Numbered from the stretch's first letter, positions 1 through 10,973 are shown. The stretch: DNA of 64,000 nucleotides from Cyanobium sp. AMD-g (GCF_024346395.1 NZ_JAGQCW010000001.1:496001-560000), one strand, 5' to 3'. The notes: a model not told the origin generated them from the letters alone. Translations and numbers: made by a program.

Positions 1-258
1 GCGGTGCGAGGCGATCTCCTCGGCCAGGGCGGCGCCCATCTTCTCGCGGAACTCCTCATCGCTCCAGGGCCGCCGGGCGCAGCCGAGCACGGCGAACTCG
101 CTGGGCAGCCGCCGCTGGCGGAACAGCTCGAACAACGCCGGAATCAGCTTGCGGTGGGTGAGGTCACCACTGGCCCCGAAGATGACGATGCACTGGGGCG
201 AGATCACCCGCTCCTGGCGCAGACCCACCCGCAGGGGATTGGTGAGGATGGCGGTCAT
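1..258 (-). CDS. zwf: glucose-6-phosphate 1-dehydrogenase, N-terminal part (cut by window edge)
   Basis: The first 86 codons of a minus-strand gene that runs out of the window at base 1. The protein has the glucose-6-phosphate dehydrogenase coenzyme-binding motif [11 protein letters not shown] at about residues 28-38, followed by the usual PALFELF helix. The enzyme oxidises glucose-6-phosphate to 6-phosphogluconolactone with NADP and opens the oxidative pentose phosphate pathway, which feeds NADPH at night in cyanobacteria. The start is the ATG at 258. It lies downstream of petH on the same strand, behind a terminator, so the two NADPH-related genes are neighbours but probably separate transcription units. 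Only the N-terminus is visible. Confidence 0.92.
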   Translation of the reverse strand, partial: MTAILTNPLRVGLRQERVISPQCIVIFGASGDLTHRKLIPALFELFRQRRLPSEFAVLGCARRPWSDEEFREKMGAALAEEIASHR

Positions 259-361
259 GGGGAGGGCGTCCGGTCACCCTGGTTTAACGGCGGCACAGGC
301 ATCCCGCTGCATCGCCAACGCAGGGAGCCTGCCGGTGTGTGCATTCTCGGATCGTCGCCCA

Positions 362-388
362 TGAAAAAGCCCGCCGGAAGCGGGCTCG
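362..388 (-). terminator. rho-independent terminator after petH
   Basis: Read on the minus strand, a GC-rich stem AGCCCGC / GCGGGCT with a TTCC loop is followed directly by TTTTT. It sits about 35 bases past the petH stop codon and before zwf, so it should end the petH transcript. Confidence 0.8.
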
Positions 389-420
389 GGGGGAGGCAAG
401 CGGCTGGGTCGCCGCCGGGA

Positions 421-1650
<1,230 letters not shown>

Positions 1651-1835
1651 TCACGCCCCCTCGGGCTGCCGTCTTTGACCGGAAAGCGGAAACACGGGCT
1701 AGTTTGTGTTCCGACGCACCTCTGCCGGTGCCGTCCGCTGCCACCCTCCCCCAAGCCCCGAGCGAGCTCCGATCCGTCTTGGCCCAGCCCCTGGCGTTGT
1801 TTCCCAGCCCCGTGACCCTCCCGTCCCCCGAGGCC

Positions 1836-2354
1836 ATGGTCGCCAGAGAGGCCTGTTGTGACCTCGACACGATCCAGCAGGAGATGGAGCGGCTCCCGCA
1901 CGGCACCCGCCGTCTGGCGGTTCAGTTGCGGCTCAGCCTCGCCCCCGAGTGGATCTGGTCGGTGCTCACCGACTACGACCACCTCGATAGCTTCATCCCC
2001 AACCTGGCCAGTTCCCGCCAGCTCTGGCGCCGTGGCAACCAGGTGGCCCTCGAGCAGGTGGGCACCCAGCAGTTCTGTGGCCTGCGCTTCAGTGCTCGCG
2101 TGCAGCTGGAGCTCAATGAAGAGCCGGACCAGGGCCGCCTCGCCTTCCGCATGCTGGAGGGCGATTTCCGCTGCTTCCAGGGCCTCTGGCAAGTGGGCAT
2201 CGACGACACCAGCACCTGGCTCCTTTACGACCTCACCGTCCAGGGAAAACCGGGCATGCCGATCGGTCTGATCGAGCAGCGCCTCAAGGAGGACCTGGCG
2301 AGCAACCTGCGGGGCGTGCAGCGGGAAGCGCAACGACGCTTCGAAGCCGGCTAG
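1836..2354 (+). CDS. SRPBCC / cyclase-dehydrase family protein
   Basis: About 172 residues from the ATG at 1836; the frame stays open back to a TTG at 1704 and has a GTG at 1812, so the start is uncertain. The core has the START/Coq10-like pattern: LSLAPEWIWSVLTDYDHLDSFIPNL, then alternating beta strands and a long C-terminal helix (IEQRLKEDLASNLRGVQREA). Such proteins have a hydrophobic cavity and bind lipids or quinones; the ligand here is unknown. It is divergent from petH and next to tRNA-Glu. Homologues in picocyanobacteria begin about 20 residues before the conserved IQQEMERLPHG block, which favours 1812 or 1836. Confidence 0.8.
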   Translation: MVAREACCDLDTIQQEMERLPHGTRRLAVQLRLSLAPEWIWSVLTDYDHLDSFIPNLASSRQLWRRGNQVALEQVGTQQFCGLRFSARVQLELNEEPDQGRLAFRMLEGDFRCFQGLWQVGIDDTSTWLLYDLTVQGKPGMPIGLIEQRLKEDLASNLRGVQREAQRRFEAG

Positions 2355-2470
2355 GACCTCGGCGGCTCGCCATCCTTTCAGCGTCTGAGCGCCTCGGCAG
2401 CGCAGCCTTGGCACAGCTTGAAAAACAACTCGGCCCAAAGCGTTGTCGCCTCGGGCCTGGTACCGATGGA

Positions 2471-2543
2471 TACCCCCAAGGGGATTCGAACCCCTGTCGC
2501 CTCCGTGAAAGGGAGGTGTCCTAGGCCTCTAGACGATGGGGGC
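2471..2543 (-). tRNA. tRNA-Glu (anticodon UUC)
   Basis: 73 nt on the minus strand fold as a cloverleaf: 7-bp acceptor stem (GCCCCCA / TGGGGGT, first pair G-U), D arm, a CCTCC/GGAGG anticodon stem with loop CTTTCAC (anticodon TTC), and T arm GGGGTTCGAATCCCC. The 3' CCA is not encoded. In cyanobacteria Glu-tRNA also supplies 5-aminolevulinate for chlorophyll and haem synthesis. Confidence 0.97.
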
Positions 2544-2607
2544 GAGGCCACAGCCGGCTTGCCACCGGGCTGATGTGATGGACGCTACGGGCCGGAGGGA
2601 CCCTTCG

Positions 2608-3915
2608 TCAAGAAAGGTCGCTGGCCGTGCGATCGGGATCGGGAGAGGTCTGGCCGGTCCAGACCGGCACCGTGAAGTTGAAACAGGCGCCCTCACCGGG
2701 TTCGGACACCACCCAGATGCGGCCCCCGTGCACCTCGGCGATGCGACGGCACACGGACAGCCCCACACCGAAGCCGGAGGTGGTGCCGGAGGTCTGGGGC
2801 AGACGCACCCGGTCCTGGAAGATGCGGTGCTGCTCCTGGCGGGGAATGCCCGGGCCGCTGTCGCAGATGCTCACCTGCACCCACTGACTGGTGCGGTGCA
2901 TGAGGCTGAGGCTCACCTTGCCGCCGTCGGGGGTGAACTTCAGGGCGTTCTCCAGCAGGTTGAGCATCACCTGCCGCATGCGCCGCTGGTCGGCATGGAC
3001 ATCGGGCAGGTCGGCGGGGATGTCGGTGACCAGCCGCAGCCCCCGACCCACCCAGAGCTTCTCCAGCTCCAGGATGGCTTCGGCCGCCACCTGGCTCAGG
3101 TCGAGCCGCTGGGGATTGAACAGGGCCTCCCAGCGGGTGGTGCCCACCTCCAGCAGGTCCCTGGACAGGGCCTCAATGTCATCGAGCCTGCGGTTGAGCA
3201 CGTCGCGGAAGCGGCTCTCGTCGATCTGGCCAAGGGCGTGGCTCTGCAGGGCCAGCTTGGCGGCGGTGAGGGGAGTGCGCAGCTCATGGGCCACCATGCG
3301 CAGCAACCGCTCCTGGACCCCGAGCCGTTCGATCAGGGTCTCGTTCTCCTGCCGCAGCACCAGCAGCTGGTCCTCGAGCTGCACCTCCCGCTGGCTGCGG
3401 CTGCCGTCGATCTCCGCCGGCCGCAGGCTGAGACCCAGGCTGGTGACCACCTCCATCTGCTGCCAGCGGGGCAACCAGGTGCGCAGCTGCTCCGCCAGGG
3501 TGTTGCCGGCAAAGACCTGCTTCGGCAGATCGAGTTTGATCAGGGCCGGTGTGGCCACCAGCCGGTGCAGTTCGAGCAGCTCGGGGTGGTCGGCCGGATC
3601 GGCCACCTGCAGCGACACCTTGCAGGTGCACTCCTCGGAGTTCAGGAAGGCCAGCAGGGCCCGCAGGTCGGCGGACGCCATGTGATGGCGGGCTGCCACC
3701 AGCAGCAGCTTCAGCGGTTTCTGGGCCTCAACGCCGGCAACGCTGGCGTCGGTGGTGGCGGCTGTCACCGCCGACGACGGGAACTCGGACTCCCCCAAGA
3801 CCGGCAACGGCAGGCATGCGGCAATGCCCCCAACCTTATGGGGTTCTGGGCACAACCCCGTGAACCTCGCTAGGACTTCGGGGATCGACAGTCTGTGCCG
3901 TGGTGGGCCAGCCAT
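2608..3915 (-). CDS. sasA: circadian output histidine kinase SasA
   Basis: A KaiB-like thioredoxin-fold sensor domain (about residues 67-155 counted from the ATG at 3915) precedes a coiled linker, the H box ([11 protein letters not shown], phospho-His near 210), N box NLLENALKF and G boxes ([17 protein letters not shown]). SasA binds KaiC through the KaiB-like domain and phosphorylates RpaA, passing clock time to transcription. No membrane segment. The first 60 or so residues before [11 protein letters not shown] are low in similarity to known SasA, so a GTG further inside may be the real start. The listed ATG overlaps the ATG of the divergent gene at 3914 in a CATG tetramer. Confidence 0.93.
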   Translation of the reverse strand: MAGPPRHRLSIPEVLARFTGLCPEPHKVGGIAACLPLPVLGESEFPSSAVTAATTDASVAGVEAQKPLKLLLVAARHHMASADLRALLAFLNSEECTCKVSLQVADPADHPELLELHRLVATPALIKLDLPKQVFAGNTLAEQLRTWLPRWQQMEVVTSLGLSLRPAEIDGSRSQREVQLEDQLLVLRQENETLIERLGVQERLLRMVAHELRTPLTAAKLALQSHALGQIDESRFRDVLNRRLDDIEALSRDLLEVGTTRWEALFNPQRLDLSQVAAEAILELEKLWVGRGLRLVTDIPADLPDVHADQRRMRQVMLNLLENALKFTPDGGKVSLSLMHRTSQWVQVSICDSGPGIPRQEQHRIFQDRVRLPQTSGTTSGFGVGLSVCRRIAEVHGGRIWVVSEPGEGACFNFTVPVWTGQTSPDPDRTASDLS

Positions 3916-4471
3916 GACTACACCAAGTCAGCCGGGCCTTGCCAGGGGGATTCCCATCCAGAGCCGCATCCGCCTCGACACCAGCCTGCGACGCTGGTTT
4001 GCCCGCAACCTGGGTCTGTGGCGGTCGCGGCGCACCTACTTCTTCACCGAGGACGATGAGGTGCTGCGGGTGGACATGAACCTGCGCATCGAGGTCCACG
4101 GCGAATTGGTGGACGGGGATGAGGGTTACCGGTTCACCTGGTGGGCGGAGGGGCATCAGCCCTTCTTCGACACCAAACCCGACTACCGGGCCGAGGGCAC
4201 GATGGAGGCCTGGCTGTGTGGTCACCAGCTACGGCGCAGCTGCGGCTACCTGGCGGGGGCACCCACCGTCAGCCAGATCCGCCAGATCGATGAGCACACC
4301 ATGGCGTTCCAGTCCCACTACGACGACTGGGAGGTGCTCGAACAGATCCGCCTCGTGGACCAGGACCGCTACCGCTCCCGCTCGATCCACACCTGGCGCC
4401 ATGGCAGCCTCGAGTTGGTGGAGCTCCACCACGAGATCCGGCTGGAGGCGGCGGGAGAGCCGATCGGTTAA
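3914..4471 (+). CDS. conserved cyanobacterial protein, CpcS-like features (function uncertain)
   Basis: 185 residues, soluble, no signal peptide. It contains [12 protein letters not shown] followed by alternating strands rich in Trp and charged residues ([51 protein letters not shown]). The G-x-W-x-S-x-R-x-x-Y pattern and beta-rich layout recall the CpcS/CpeS lipocalin-like phycobiliprotein lyases, but I do not recognise it as one of the defined lyases and give no function. The ATG at 3914 is chosen although the frame is open further upstream, because the upstream part lies inside sasA. Confidence 0.72.
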   Translation: MTTPSQPGLARGIPIQSRIRLDTSLRRWFARNLGLWRSRRTYFFTEDDEVLRVDMNLRIEVHGELVDGDEGYRFTWWAEGHQPFFDTKPDYRAEGTMEAWLCGHQLRRSCGYLAGAPTVSQIRQIDEHTMAFQSHYDDWEVLEQIRLVDQDRYRSRSIHTWRHGSLELVELHHEIRLEAAGEPIG

Positions 4472-4584
4472 TCGCTGTCAGGGCCGGGGCGCCCGCGGCT
4501 GGGCCGCCTCGCGGAGCGGTCTCTGCGCCGGGTGTGGCGGCTGCTGCGATGCATCACGATGGGTGTTCACGGATTCCTACCCCT

Positions 4585-5001
4585 TTGTCTCTCCCGCTTC
4601 GCCGCTCCCGGCCGCTGCTGGTGGCCCCCCTGGTGGCCGTGCCGCTGCTGCTGGCACCTCTGGCCGCCCAGGCGGCACCTGCCACCCCCGCTGAGATGGG
4701 TCTCTACACCCGCATCGGCGCCGTCAACGTCTGCATCTCCCGCGCCGCCGGCATCGATTTCGAGAAATCGGTGGGCATCGCCGGCGAAACCATCGCCCAG
4801 CTGATCCTCGGCCAACACAAGGGGGAAATCCAACAGGTGGGTACCAAGGCCCTCACCATCGAGGAACTGCGCCGCGGCGCCATCAACTCGGCCGTGCTCG
4901 GTGCTGCTGAAATCTGCCCCAAGGAGGTCCCTGCCGACGTCATGAAGAAGGTTCAGGACGCCATCAAGCAGCAGGGCGCCGCCAAGCCAGCCCCCAAGTA
5001 A
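4585..5001 (+). CDS. small exported protein with signal peptide
   Basis: 138 residues if translation begins at the TTG at 4585, which gives a textbook signal sequence (SLPLRRSRPLL, a Val/Leu-rich core, cleavage after LAAQA). An ATG at 4549 in the same frame is the alternative. The mature part (VCISRAAGIDFEKSVGIAGE, then LTIEELRRGAI and AAEICPKEVP) has two cysteines that could form a disulphide, and ends in a Lys/Ala/Pro tail. Function unknown. It is followed 7 bases later by pepN on the same strand. Confidence 0.72.
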   Translation: MSLPLRRSRPLLVAPLVAVPLLLAPLAAQAAPATPAEMGLYTRIGAVNVCISRAAGIDFEKSVGIAGETIAQLILGQHKGEIQQVGTKALTIEELRRGAINSAVLGAAEICPKEVPADVMKKVQDAIKQQGAAKPAPK

Positions 5002-5008
5002 GCCGCTG

Positions 5009-7732
5009 ATGGCCGTCGTGCATCTCGCCGACTACCGGCCGGCGCCCTATCTGCTGGAGCGCACCGATCTCACGGTGCGCCTCTTCGCTGACCATGCCCT
5101 GGTGGAGGCGCGCCTGGCGTTCCTCCCCGGACCTGGAGCCGAGCCGGACGGGAGCCCTGCGCCGCTGGAGCTGAAGGGCGTGGATCTCGAGCTGCGTTGC
5201 CTCGAGCTCGATGGCGTTCCCCTGCCCGCCGACGCCATCCAGCTGGAGGATGACCGCCTGCTGGTGCTGCAGCCGCCCCAGCGACCCTTCGTGATCACCA
5301 GCACGGTGTGGCTTGATCCGCGCGCCAACACCAGCCTGGAAGGGCTCTACGTGAGCGGCGGGATGGTCACCACCCAGTGCGAGGCGGAGGGGTTCCGGCG
5401 CATCACCTACCACCCGGATCGCCCCGACCTGCTCAGCCGCTTCCGGGTGCGGATCGAGGCCGACCGCCACACCGCCCCGGTGCTGCTCTCCAACGGCAAC
5501 AGCCTCGAGAGCGGCGACCTGCCGCCCGGGCCCGCCGGGGAAGCCCGCCACTACGCCGTCTGGGACGACCCCTTCCCCAAGCCCTCCTACCTGTTCGCCC
5601 TGGTGGCAGGCCGGCTGGAGGAGATCCGCGACACGTTCGTCACCGCCAGCGGCCGGGCCGTGCAGCTGCGCCTGCATGTGGAGCCGGGCGATGCCCCCTT
5701 CACCGCCCACGCCATGGCGTCGCTGAAGCGGGCGATGCAATGGGACGAGCGCGTCTATGGCCTGGAGTATGACCTCGACGAGTACAACATCGTTGCGGTG
5801 CGCCACTTCAACATGGGCGCGATGGAGAACAAGAGCCTCAACATCTTCAACTCCAAGCTGGTGCTGGCTGATGCCGCCACGGCCACCGATGGCGAACTGG
5901 AGCGCATCGAAAGTGTGATCGCCCATGAGTATTTCCATAACTGGACGGGCAACCGCATCACCTGCCGCGACTGGTTCCAGCTGTCGTTGAAGGAGGGGCT
6001 CACCGTCTTCCGGGATCAGAGCTTCTCGGCCGATCTGCATGGCCATGCACTCAACCGGATCGAAAACGTGGCGATGCTGCGCAACACCCAGTTCCGGGAG
6101 GATGCGGGTCCGACGGCCCATCCGGTGCAACCGGATCAGTACCAGGCGATCGATAACTTCTATACCACCACGATCTATGAGAAGGGTTCGGAGGTGATCC
6201 GGGTGCTGCACACCCTGCTGGGGGAGGAGACTTTCCAGCGGGGCATGGCGCTGTATGTGGTGCGCCATGACGGCACCGCCGCCACCTGCGAAGACTTCGT
6301 CCAGGCGATGCAGGACGCGGCCGGCGAAGTGGACGAGAGCTGCCGCCTGCCGCCCTTCGATTTCACCCAGTTCCGCCGCTGGTACCACCAGGCGGGTACG
6401 CCCGTGTTGCACGTGCGGCGCCGCTGGAACAAGGCGGCCGGGATCCTGGAGCTGTTCGTGCGCCAGTCGACCCCCGCCACCCCGGGGCAGCCCGACAAGC
6501 AGCCCCTGGTGATTCCGCTGGCGGTGGGGCTGGTGGGCCAGGCCGGCCAGCCCCTGCCGATGCGGCTAGTGGCCGAAGACCCCGATCACGGCGCCGCCCC
6601 GCTGCTGCCGCGGCGCTGGGGGGCTGGGACGCGCCTGCTGCTGATCGACCAGCAGGAGCAGGTCTTCCGCTTCGAGGGGCTGCCGGCCCAGTCGCCGCCG
6701 CCGGCCCTCTCCCTGCTGCGCCAGTTCTCGGCGCCGGTGCGGGTGGAGCTGGGGCGGCCCAGCAGCGAGCTGGTGCACCTGCTGGCCGCCGACAGCGACC
6801 CCTTCGCCCGCTGGGACGCGGGCCAGTTGCTGCTGCGCCGGGCCGTGCTGCGCCGGGCCGCCGGCCGGGTGGATGGGGGTCTGGAGGAGGCGCTGATCGC
6901 CGCCTTCGAGCGGATCCTGGCCGACCCCTCCCTCTCGGAGGCCAGCCGCAGCGTGCTGCTGGCCCTGCCGGGTCTGGCCGAGCTGGAGGACGCCGCACCA
7001 CAACCCGATCCCCCAGCCCTGTTCGCCGCCCTGCAGGCCCTGCGCGGCCGCTTCGGGGAGGCCCTGGCCGAGCCGCTGCAGCGGGCCCTGGAGCGGGTCA
7101 GCGATCAGTGGTCTTTGGCCTGGCCGGAGGGGGTTGGCGACCGGATGCTGACGGCCTCGATCTGGAGCTGGCGGGTGGCCGCCGGCGACGCGGCGGTGAT
7201 CGCTGCCGCCCGCTCGGCCGTCGATGGCCCCTCGATGACCCTGGCCCGGGCGGGCCTGCGGGCGCTGCAGGATCACCCGATCGCCGCCCGCCAGGACGCG
7301 ATGGAGGCCTTCTATGCCCGCTGGGAGCAGAAGCCGGTGATCCTCGATTCCTGGTTCGCCCTGGAGGCCTCAGCCCCCTTCGCCGATGGCCTGGAGCGGG
7401 TGCAGCGGCTGCTCGACCACCCCCGCTTCGATCCGGCGGCCCCCAACTCGGTGCGTGCGGTGCTGGGGGGACTGGCGGGCAACCCGCCGGTGTTCCATGC
7501 CGCCGACGGCAGCGGCTACCGCTTCATGGCCGACCAGATCGCCGCCCTGGACCAGCGCAATCCGATCACGGCCTCGCGCCTGGCCAAGGTGTTCAGCCGC
7601 TGGCAGAGCTACGGCGCCGGACGGCGGCAGCGGATGCGGGAGGCCCTCGACCAGTTGGCGGCGGCCGAACTCTCCACCAACACCCGCGAGGTGGTGGGGC
7701 AGTGCCTCGGCGCGGCTGCGGAGAACGCCTAG
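5009..7732 (+). CDS. pepN: aminopeptidase N (M1 family zinc metallopeptidase)
   Basis: 907 residues. The exopeptidase motif GAMEN lies near residue 270 and the zinc site HEYFHNWTGNR near 307, with the third zinc ligand in LKEGLTVFRDQ about 20 residues later. The C-terminal part is the helical repeat domain typical of bacterial PepN (family length about 870-900). It removes N-terminal amino acids from peptides in the cytoplasm and serves general peptide turnover. The ATG at 5009 follows the preceding stop by 7 bases. Its stop overlaps the stop of the convergent GHL10 gene by 4 bases. Confidence 0.95.
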   Translation: MAVVHLADYRPAPYLLERTDLTVRLFADHALVEARLAFLPGPGAEPDGSPAPLELKGVDLELRCLELDGVPLPADAIQLEDDRLLVLQPPQRPFVITSTVWLDPRANTSLEGLYVSGGMVTTQCEAEGFRRITYHPDRPDLLSRFRVRIEADRHTAPVLLSNGNSLESGDLPPGPAGEARHYAVWDDPFPKPSYLFALVAGRLEEIRDTFVTASGRAVQLRLHVEPGDAPFTAHAMASLKRAMQWDERVYGLEYDLDEYNIVAVRHFNMGAMENKSLNIFNSKLVLADAATATDGELERIESVIAHEYFHNWTGNRITCRDWFQLSLKEGLTVFRDQSFSADLHGHALNRIENVAMLRNTQFREDAGPTAHPVQPDQYQAIDNFYTTTIYEKGSEVIRVLHTLLGEETFQRGMALYVVRHDGTAATCEDFVQAMQDAAGEVDESCRLPPFDFTQFRRWYHQAGTPVLHVRRRWNKAAGILELFVRQSTPATPGQPDKQPLVIPLAVGLVGQAGQPLPMRLVAEDPDHGAAPLLPRRWGAGTRLLLIDQQEQVFRFEGLPAQSPPPALSLLRQFSAPVRVELGRPSSELVHLLAADSDPFARWDAGQLLLRRAVLRRAAGRVDGGLEEALIAAFERILADPSLSEASRSVLLALPGLAELEDAAPQPDPPALFAALQALRGRFGEALAEPLQRALERVSDQWSLAWPEGVGDRMLTASIWSWRVAAGDAAVIAAARSAVDGPSMTLARAGLRALQDHPIAARQDAMEAFYARWEQKPVILDSWFALEASAPFADGLERVQRLLDHPRFDPAAPNSVRAVLGGLAGNPPVFHAADGSGYRFMADQIAALDQRNPITASRLAKVFSRWQSYGAGRRQRMREALDQLAAAELSTNTREVVGQCLGAAAENA

Positions 7733-8982
7733 CGGCTGCCGAACACCTCTCTGTTGAGGCGCCGGAAGGCGGCCTGCCGGACGGCGGCCCCCTCCGGCCC
7801 GGCGTACTGACCCCAGAGCCCCTCCCAGTAGAAGAAAATCACGCCGTGGCCCCGGGCGGCGGAGAGGCGCACCTTCTGCTCAAGCGTGGCCATGTCGGGG
7901 GTGCGGCCACCGAAGCCGGAGAGGATGCCGATCTCCACCGGCATGCCCCAGCGGCGGGCCTTGACCAGCGCCGGCTGGTCGAGGTCGCGGGCGAAGCCCT
8001 TCACCGAATAGGCGTAGTTCTGGACGATCAGGTCGTCGACCAGCTCGCCCAGGGCCCAGAGCTCCCAGTCCTGCAGCCAGTGGTTGTAGGCGAAGCGGAA
8101 GGGGCCCGGCGACAGGCTGATCACCGTGCGGCGCGGACCGCCCGCCTCCTGCATCGTGCTCCGCAGTTCCCGCAGCAGGGCGGTGAGCTGCTGGCGGCGC
8201 CACTTCATCCAGTAGCGGTCGTTGAAGTTGGCGGGCGGCTCCCGGCCGGTGTCCGCCAGGTAGAGGGCGCGGGTGTAGGGGTCGTAGCCAAGCTCCACCG
8301 GCCAGGCGAAGTGGTCGTCAAGCTGGATGCCGTCGACGCCGCAGCGCTGGACGATCTCCTTGATCAGACCGATGAAGCGGGCGCGCACCCCTGGGTGGGC
8401 CGGGTTCAGCCACACCCGCAGGTCCTTGAGCGGCGAGGTTTTCAGGTTGGCGCCGTGCATGGCGTAGAGGGCACTGCCATCGGCACGGCGCAGCACCCAC
8501 TCAGGGTTGCGCTGCACGACCTCGGCATCGCCTGGCTCCATCAGGCCGTACTCGAACCAGGGGATCACCTGCATGCCGCGGCGATGGGCGGCCTTGGTGA
8601 AGCGGCAGATCGGGTCGAGGCCGGGGTTGGCCTTGGCCAGGGCCGGCTCCAGTGGCGCCCAGCGGCTGCGGTGGAAGGTGGCCCCCCGGCTCCAGACGTT
8701 GGGGTAGAGGGTGTTGAAGCCGGCGGCGTCGAGCTGCGCCACGGCGGTCTCGATGCGGGTGGCGTCGTAGTAGAGGGGGCTGGGGCTGTTGGTGAGCCAC
8801 ACCCCCACGCGGCGCTCGAAGCTCTTCGGCAGGCGGCTTTGGGCGTCGGCCGGCCGGGGGGCTCCCACCGTCAGGGCCAGCAGGGCCGTGACGAGCACGG
8901 TGAGCGGCACCGGCAGGAGGCGCTTGAGATGGGCGAAGCGCTTGAGCGGCGCCCGCGGAACGGGCGGTGGAGAGCCTGGCAT
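7729..8982 (-). CDS. GHL10-type family 10-like glycosyl hydrolase, exported
   Basis: 417 residues with an N-terminal membrane anchor or signal segment (LLPVPLTVLVTALLALTVG, about 20-40). The catalytic-domain signature of the GHL10 (DUF187/YngK) family is clear: RRVGVWLTNSPSPLYYD, GFNTLYPNVWSRG, GMQVIPWFEYGLM, WLNPAHPGVR and GVDGIQLDDHFAWP, the last carrying the presumed catalytic acids. Members are thought to act on cell-envelope glycans, but substrates are rarely known. It ends in the last codon of pepN (tail-to-tail overlap) and lies 11 bases downstream of prs on the same strand. Confidence 0.88.
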   Translation of the reverse strand: MPGSPPPVPRAPLKRFAHLKRLLPVPLTVLVTALLALTVGAPRPADAQSRLPKSFERRVGVWLTNSPSPLYYDATRIETAVAQLDAAGFNTLYPNVWSRGATFHRSRWAPLEPALAKANPGLDPICRFTKAAHRRGMQVIPWFEYGLMEPGDAEVVQRNPEWVLRRADGSALYAMHGANLKTSPLKDLRVWLNPAHPGVRARFIGLIKEIVQRCGVDGIQLDDHFAWPVELGYDPYTRALYLADTGREPPANFNDRYWMKWRRQQLTALLRELRSTMQEAGGPRRTVISLSPGPFRFAYNHWLQDWELWALGELVDDLIVQNYAYSVKGFARDLDQPALVKARRWGMPVEIGILSGFGGRTPDMATLEQKVRLSAARGHGVIFFYWEGLWGQYAGPEGAAVRQAAFRRLNREVFGSR

Positions 8983-8993
8983 GGTGGTGCCGC

Positions 8994-10001
8994 TCAGCGG
9001 AACATCGAGCTGACCGAGCTCTCCTGGTGGATGCGCCAGATCGTTTCCCCCAGCATGTTGGCGATCGAGAGCACCCGCAGTTGGGGGAAGTGCAGATCGG
9101 GGGGCAGGGGGATGCTGTTGGTCACCACCACCTCCTCGAACAGGCCAGGGGTGGAAAGACGCTCGATGGCGGGGGGGGAAAACACGGCGTGGGTGGCGCA
9201 GGCCAGCACCCGGGCCGCCCCCCGGGAGCGAAGCAACTGGGCGCCCTGGAAGATGGTGCCGCCGGTGTCGATCATGTCGTCGATCAGGATCGCCGTCTTG
9301 CCAACCACATCGCCGATCACGGTCAGGCTTTCGGCCACGTTGTGGCCGGAGCGGCGCTTGTCGATGATCGCCAGGGGCGCATCCTTCATCTGCTTGGCGA
9401 AGGCCCGGGCCCGGGCCACACCGCCCACGTCGGGGGACACCACCACCACCTCACCCAGATCGCGGGTGGAGAGGTAGTCGACCAGGACCGGTGAGCCGTA
9501 GATGTGGTCGCAGGGGATGTCGAAGTAGCCCTGAATCTGGGAGGAGTGCAGGTCCATGGCCAGCACCCGCTCGACGCCGGACTTGACCAGCAGGTTGGCC
9601 ACCAGCTTGGCCGTGATCGATTCCCGTCCAGCCGTCTTGCGGTCGGCGCGGGCGTAGCCGTAGTAGGGGATGACGGCCGTGATCTGGCGCGCCGAGGCCC
9701 GGCGGCAGGCATCCACCATGATCAGCAGCTCCATCAGGTGATCGTTCACCGGAGCACAGGTGGGCTGGATCAGAAAGACGTCGCAGCCGCGGATCGACTC
9801 CTGGATCTGGATGTAGAGCTCGCCGTCGGCGAAGCGTTTGATCACCCTCGGGCCGTCAGGCACACCGAGGTAGGCACCGATCTCGCGGGCCAGATCGGGG
9901 TTGGCATTGCCGCAGAACAACCGCAACCGGCGGGGGTCGTGGCTGGTGAGGGGCGGCTGCCCGCTCTGCTCCACCCGTTCAGCGGTCGAGAAAGTGGACA
10001 A
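8994..10001 (-). CDS. prs: ribose-phosphate pyrophosphokinase
   Basis: 335 residues. It has the signature DLHSSQIQGYFDIP, the PRPP-binding loop DDMIDTGGTI and the regulatory flexible loop region KRRSGHN. It makes PRPP from ribose-5-phosphate and ATP for nucleotide, His and Trp synthesis. The frame remains open far upstream, but the TTG at 10001 gives an N-terminus (STFSTAERVEQ, then RRLRLFCGNANPDLAREI) that matches the length of picocyanobacterial homologues. An ATG at 10070 would add 23 residues and would overlap the start of the divergent gene. Confidence 0.93.
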   Translation of the reverse strand: MSTFSTAERVEQSGQPPLTSHDPRRLRLFCGNANPDLAREIGAYLGVPDGPRVIKRFADGELYIQIQESIRGCDVFLIQPTCAPVNDHLMELLIMVDACRRASARQITAVIPYYGYARADRKTAGRESITAKLVANLLVKSGVERVLAMDLHSSQIQGYFDIPCDHIYGSPVLVDYLSTRDLGEVVVVSPDVGGVARARAFAKQMKDAPLAIIDKRRSGHNVAESLTVIGDVVGKTAILIDDMIDTGGTIFQGAQLLRSRGAARVLACATHAVFSPPAIERLSTPGLFEEVVVTNSIPLPPDLHFPQLRVLSIANMLGETIWRIHQESSVSSMFR

Positions 10002-10068
10002 GGGCGCAGGCGGCGTTGCTTCGCAGCACGATGGTAGAAGCGAGCCGGCCCGGACAGTGCAAACAACC

Positions 10069-10626
10069 ATGTCGGTTTCAGGGTTCGGCGCGGAACCGAA
10101 AGGCGGCCTGCTGCTGGTGGGCCTGGGGCGGCAGCGGGAGCTGGAGGGCCTGGCGGCGGTGGCGGCGCGGCTGGCCGCCGCCGAAGGCGTGGCCCTGCGG
10201 GAGCTGGCCAGCAGCGGCGATGCCGATGACGCCCTGGCGGCCCTGACGGCGGCGGCGACGGTGCCCTGGCTGGCCGCCCTGCCCCTCGATCCCGGCCTGC
10301 CGCTGGAGCGGGGCGGCAGCTGGGCCGAGGCCCTCGGGGCCTGGCGCCAGCCCTGCCTGCTGGTGGTGCGGGGCGAGCAGATGGACACGGGGCTGCCGGC
10401 GGCCGGCGCCGCCCTGCTGGAGCGCTGGCGGGTGCCCCTGGCCGGGCTGGTGCAGGTGGGCGGCGACTGGCAGCCCAGGCTGCGCCGCCGCGACGGCCTG
10501 CCCTGGCTGGGCTGGCTGCCTGACACTGACGGGGAGAGCGGCGAGGCGGCCGAGGAGGCTGGGGCCGCGATGGCGGCGCTGCAGCAGGTGCTGCGGGGCC
10601 GCTGGCAGGTGCTGCAGGCGGCCTAG
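10069..10626 (+). CDS. hypothetical protein, Ala/Leu-rich soluble
   Basis: 185 residues, divergent from prs. It starts GLLLVGLGRQRELEGL and has a Rossmann-like alternation of hydrophobic strands and Ala-rich helices, with WLAALPLDPGLPLERGGSWAEALGAWRQPCLLVV in two pieces in the middle. No catalytic motif, membrane segment or signal peptide that I recognise. It resembles short picocyanobacterial proteins of unknown function. The ATG at 10069 lies 67 bases from the preferred prs start, leaving room for back-to-back promoters. Confidence 0.65.
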   Translation: MSVSGFGAEPKGGLLLVGLGRQRELEGLAAVAARLAAAEGVALRELASSGDADDALAALTAAATVPWLAALPLDPGLPLERGGSWAEALGAWRQPCLLVVRGEQMDTGLPAAGAALLERWRVPLAGLVQVGGDWQPRLRRRDGLPWLGWLPDTDGESGEAAEEAGAAMAALQQVLRGRWQVLQAA

Positions 10627-10630
10627 GGCC

Positions 10631-10930
10631 TCACTCGCTGCGTTCCTCCTCGCCGTTTTCGCCCTCTTGGGCCTCACCGCCGGAGCCGCCCGCCGCAGGG
10701 GCCCCGGGATCCATGGTGACGCCGAGCGCACGGCAGGTGCCGATCGGATCGACGCCCGGTGCCAGGCCGAGGGCCTTGCGCAGGGCATCGATCTGGCCCA
10801 CCGACTGGAGGTCGATGGTGCTGGCCACCTGCTGGCAGGCGATCGTCTGCAGGGCCCGGCCATCGGGGCGGCCGCACCCGGCCAGCAGGCCGAGGGCCGC
10901 AAGGGCGGCGAGAGAGACAACCCGAGTCAT
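10631..10930 (-). CDS. small predicted lipoprotein
   Basis: 99 residues. Residues 1-18 form a lipoprotein signal with lipobox LLAGC, so the protein should be acylated at Cys-19 and held on the periplasmic face of a membrane. The middle (TIACQQVASTIDLQSVGQID, ALRKALGLAPGVDPIGTCRALG) has two further cysteines; the tail is rich in Gly and Glu. Function unknown. It ends 4 bases from the convergent stop at 10626 and lies downstream of the shikimate-dehydrogenase-like gene on the same strand. Confidence 0.78.
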   Translation of the reverse strand: MTRVVSLAALAALGLLAGCGRPDGRALQTIACQQVASTIDLQSVGQIDALRKALGLAPGVDPIGTCRALGVTMDPGAPAAGGSGGEAQEGENGEEERSE

Positions 10931-10973
10931 GGGGATGCCGGAGAGAACGCCCGCCAACGTAAGGGCACCGGGC

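Noticed and set aside
10002-10526. N-terminal extension of prs to base 10526
   Set aside because: The extra residues are Arg/Ser/Ala/Pro-rich and antisense to the gene at 10069; family length fits the TTG at 10001.
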